Of a stretch of DNA of 5,580 nucleotides, positions 5,462-5,580 are shown one piece after another; within the stretch, counting starts at the first letter, position 1, and each line of letters opens with the position of its first letter. This stretch comes from Nitrosomonas sp. (lineage in GTDB: Bacteria > Pseudomonadota > Gammaproteobacteria > Burkholderiales > Nitrosomonadaceae), in contig SXJH01000127.1 in assembly GCA_005779435.1 (NCBI GenBank), forward strand, positions 1 through 5,580, read 5' to 3'. The notes under the pieces were generated by a model that saw nothing but the letters and a program-made list of their open reading frames with translations, was not told where the DNA came from and made no database searches. Both the position numbers and the translations under genes were made by a program.

Positions 5462-5546
5462 AAAAATAATTAAGTAATCGCAAGAAAAAGTAGATATTGG
5501 TTAATTAATCAACATCAAAACGTCAAGCGAGAGTAATAACAGAATC

Positions 5547-5580
5547 AAACATAAGAGTTTGATCCTGGCTCAGATTGAAC
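5547..5580 (+). rRNA. rrs: 16S ribosomal RNA, 5' end only
   Basis: AGAGTTTGATCCTGGCTCAG at 5554-5573, followed by ATTGAAC, is the nearly universal 5' end of bacterial 16S rRNA. Aligning with E. coli (A8 at 5554) puts mature nucleotide 1 at about 5547. Only 34 nt lie inside the window. The conserved helix 1 strands GAGTT (5555-5559) and GGCTC (5567-5571) are present. It is read in the same direction as prfB and is driven by the promoter at 5327-5354 through a leader of about 186 nt with boxA. The exact processing site cannot be fixed from sequence alone. Confidence 0.97.

Noticed and set aside
1..5580. CRISPR array, tRNA gene, toxin-antitoxin pair or defence system
   Set aside because: No regularly spaced repeats, no tRNA cloverleaf signature and no small gene pair outside the housekeeping genes were seen.

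Overview
The window looks like a chromosomal housekeeping region of a betaproteobacterium, perhaps Nitrosomonas-like. That affiliation is inferred from the start of the 16S gene, the flavour of the IspF/IspD/TsaB proteins and the moderate GC content; it is not proven. All protein names come from motifs read in the translations, not from a database search.

Layout from left to right: (1) positions 3-122, + strand, hold the last 39 codons of a DDE-type transposase, so the window opens inside an insertion sequence. (2) Positions 123-278 are AT-rich and gene-free. They contain short inverted and direct repeats and a probable intrinsic terminator for the minus-strand genes; a candidate IS end overlaps that terminator. 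(3) Positions 279-3945 hold six tightly packed minus-strand genes, in transcription order ispD, ispF, thpR, tsaB, rimI and a family 4 uracil-DNA glycosylase. Three junctions overlap (14, 4 and 4 nt) and one is 6 nt apart. The 75-nt gap before tsaB carries a consensus -10 and may be an internal promoter. (4) Positions 3946-4101 are a divergent AT-rich promoter region. (5) Positions 4102-5209, + strand, hold prfB (release factor 2), split into two frames by the classic autoregulatory +1 frameshift at CTT-TGA. (6) Positions 5210-5546 contain a strong rRNA promoter, a boxB/boxA/boxC-like antitermination leader and a leader hairpin. (7) The window ends 34 nt into a 16S rRNA gene.

How the genes fit together: ispD and ispF supply two steps of the MEP isoprenoid pathway. 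tsaB belongs to the tRNA t6A machinery, rimI acetylates ribosomal protein S18, thpR is a 2H phosphoesterase acting on RNA 2',3'-cyclic ends, prfB terminates translation at UGA/UAA, and the rrn operon supplies ribosomes. Apart from the MEP genes and the DNA-repair glycosylase the theme is translation.

I found no convincing undescribed system. The points most worth a second look are the prfB frameshift, the lack of lysS between prfB and rrn, an inverted repeat straddling the 5' end of 16S, the IS/terminator overlap next to udg, and an Asp in place of the expected catalytic Glu of RimI.
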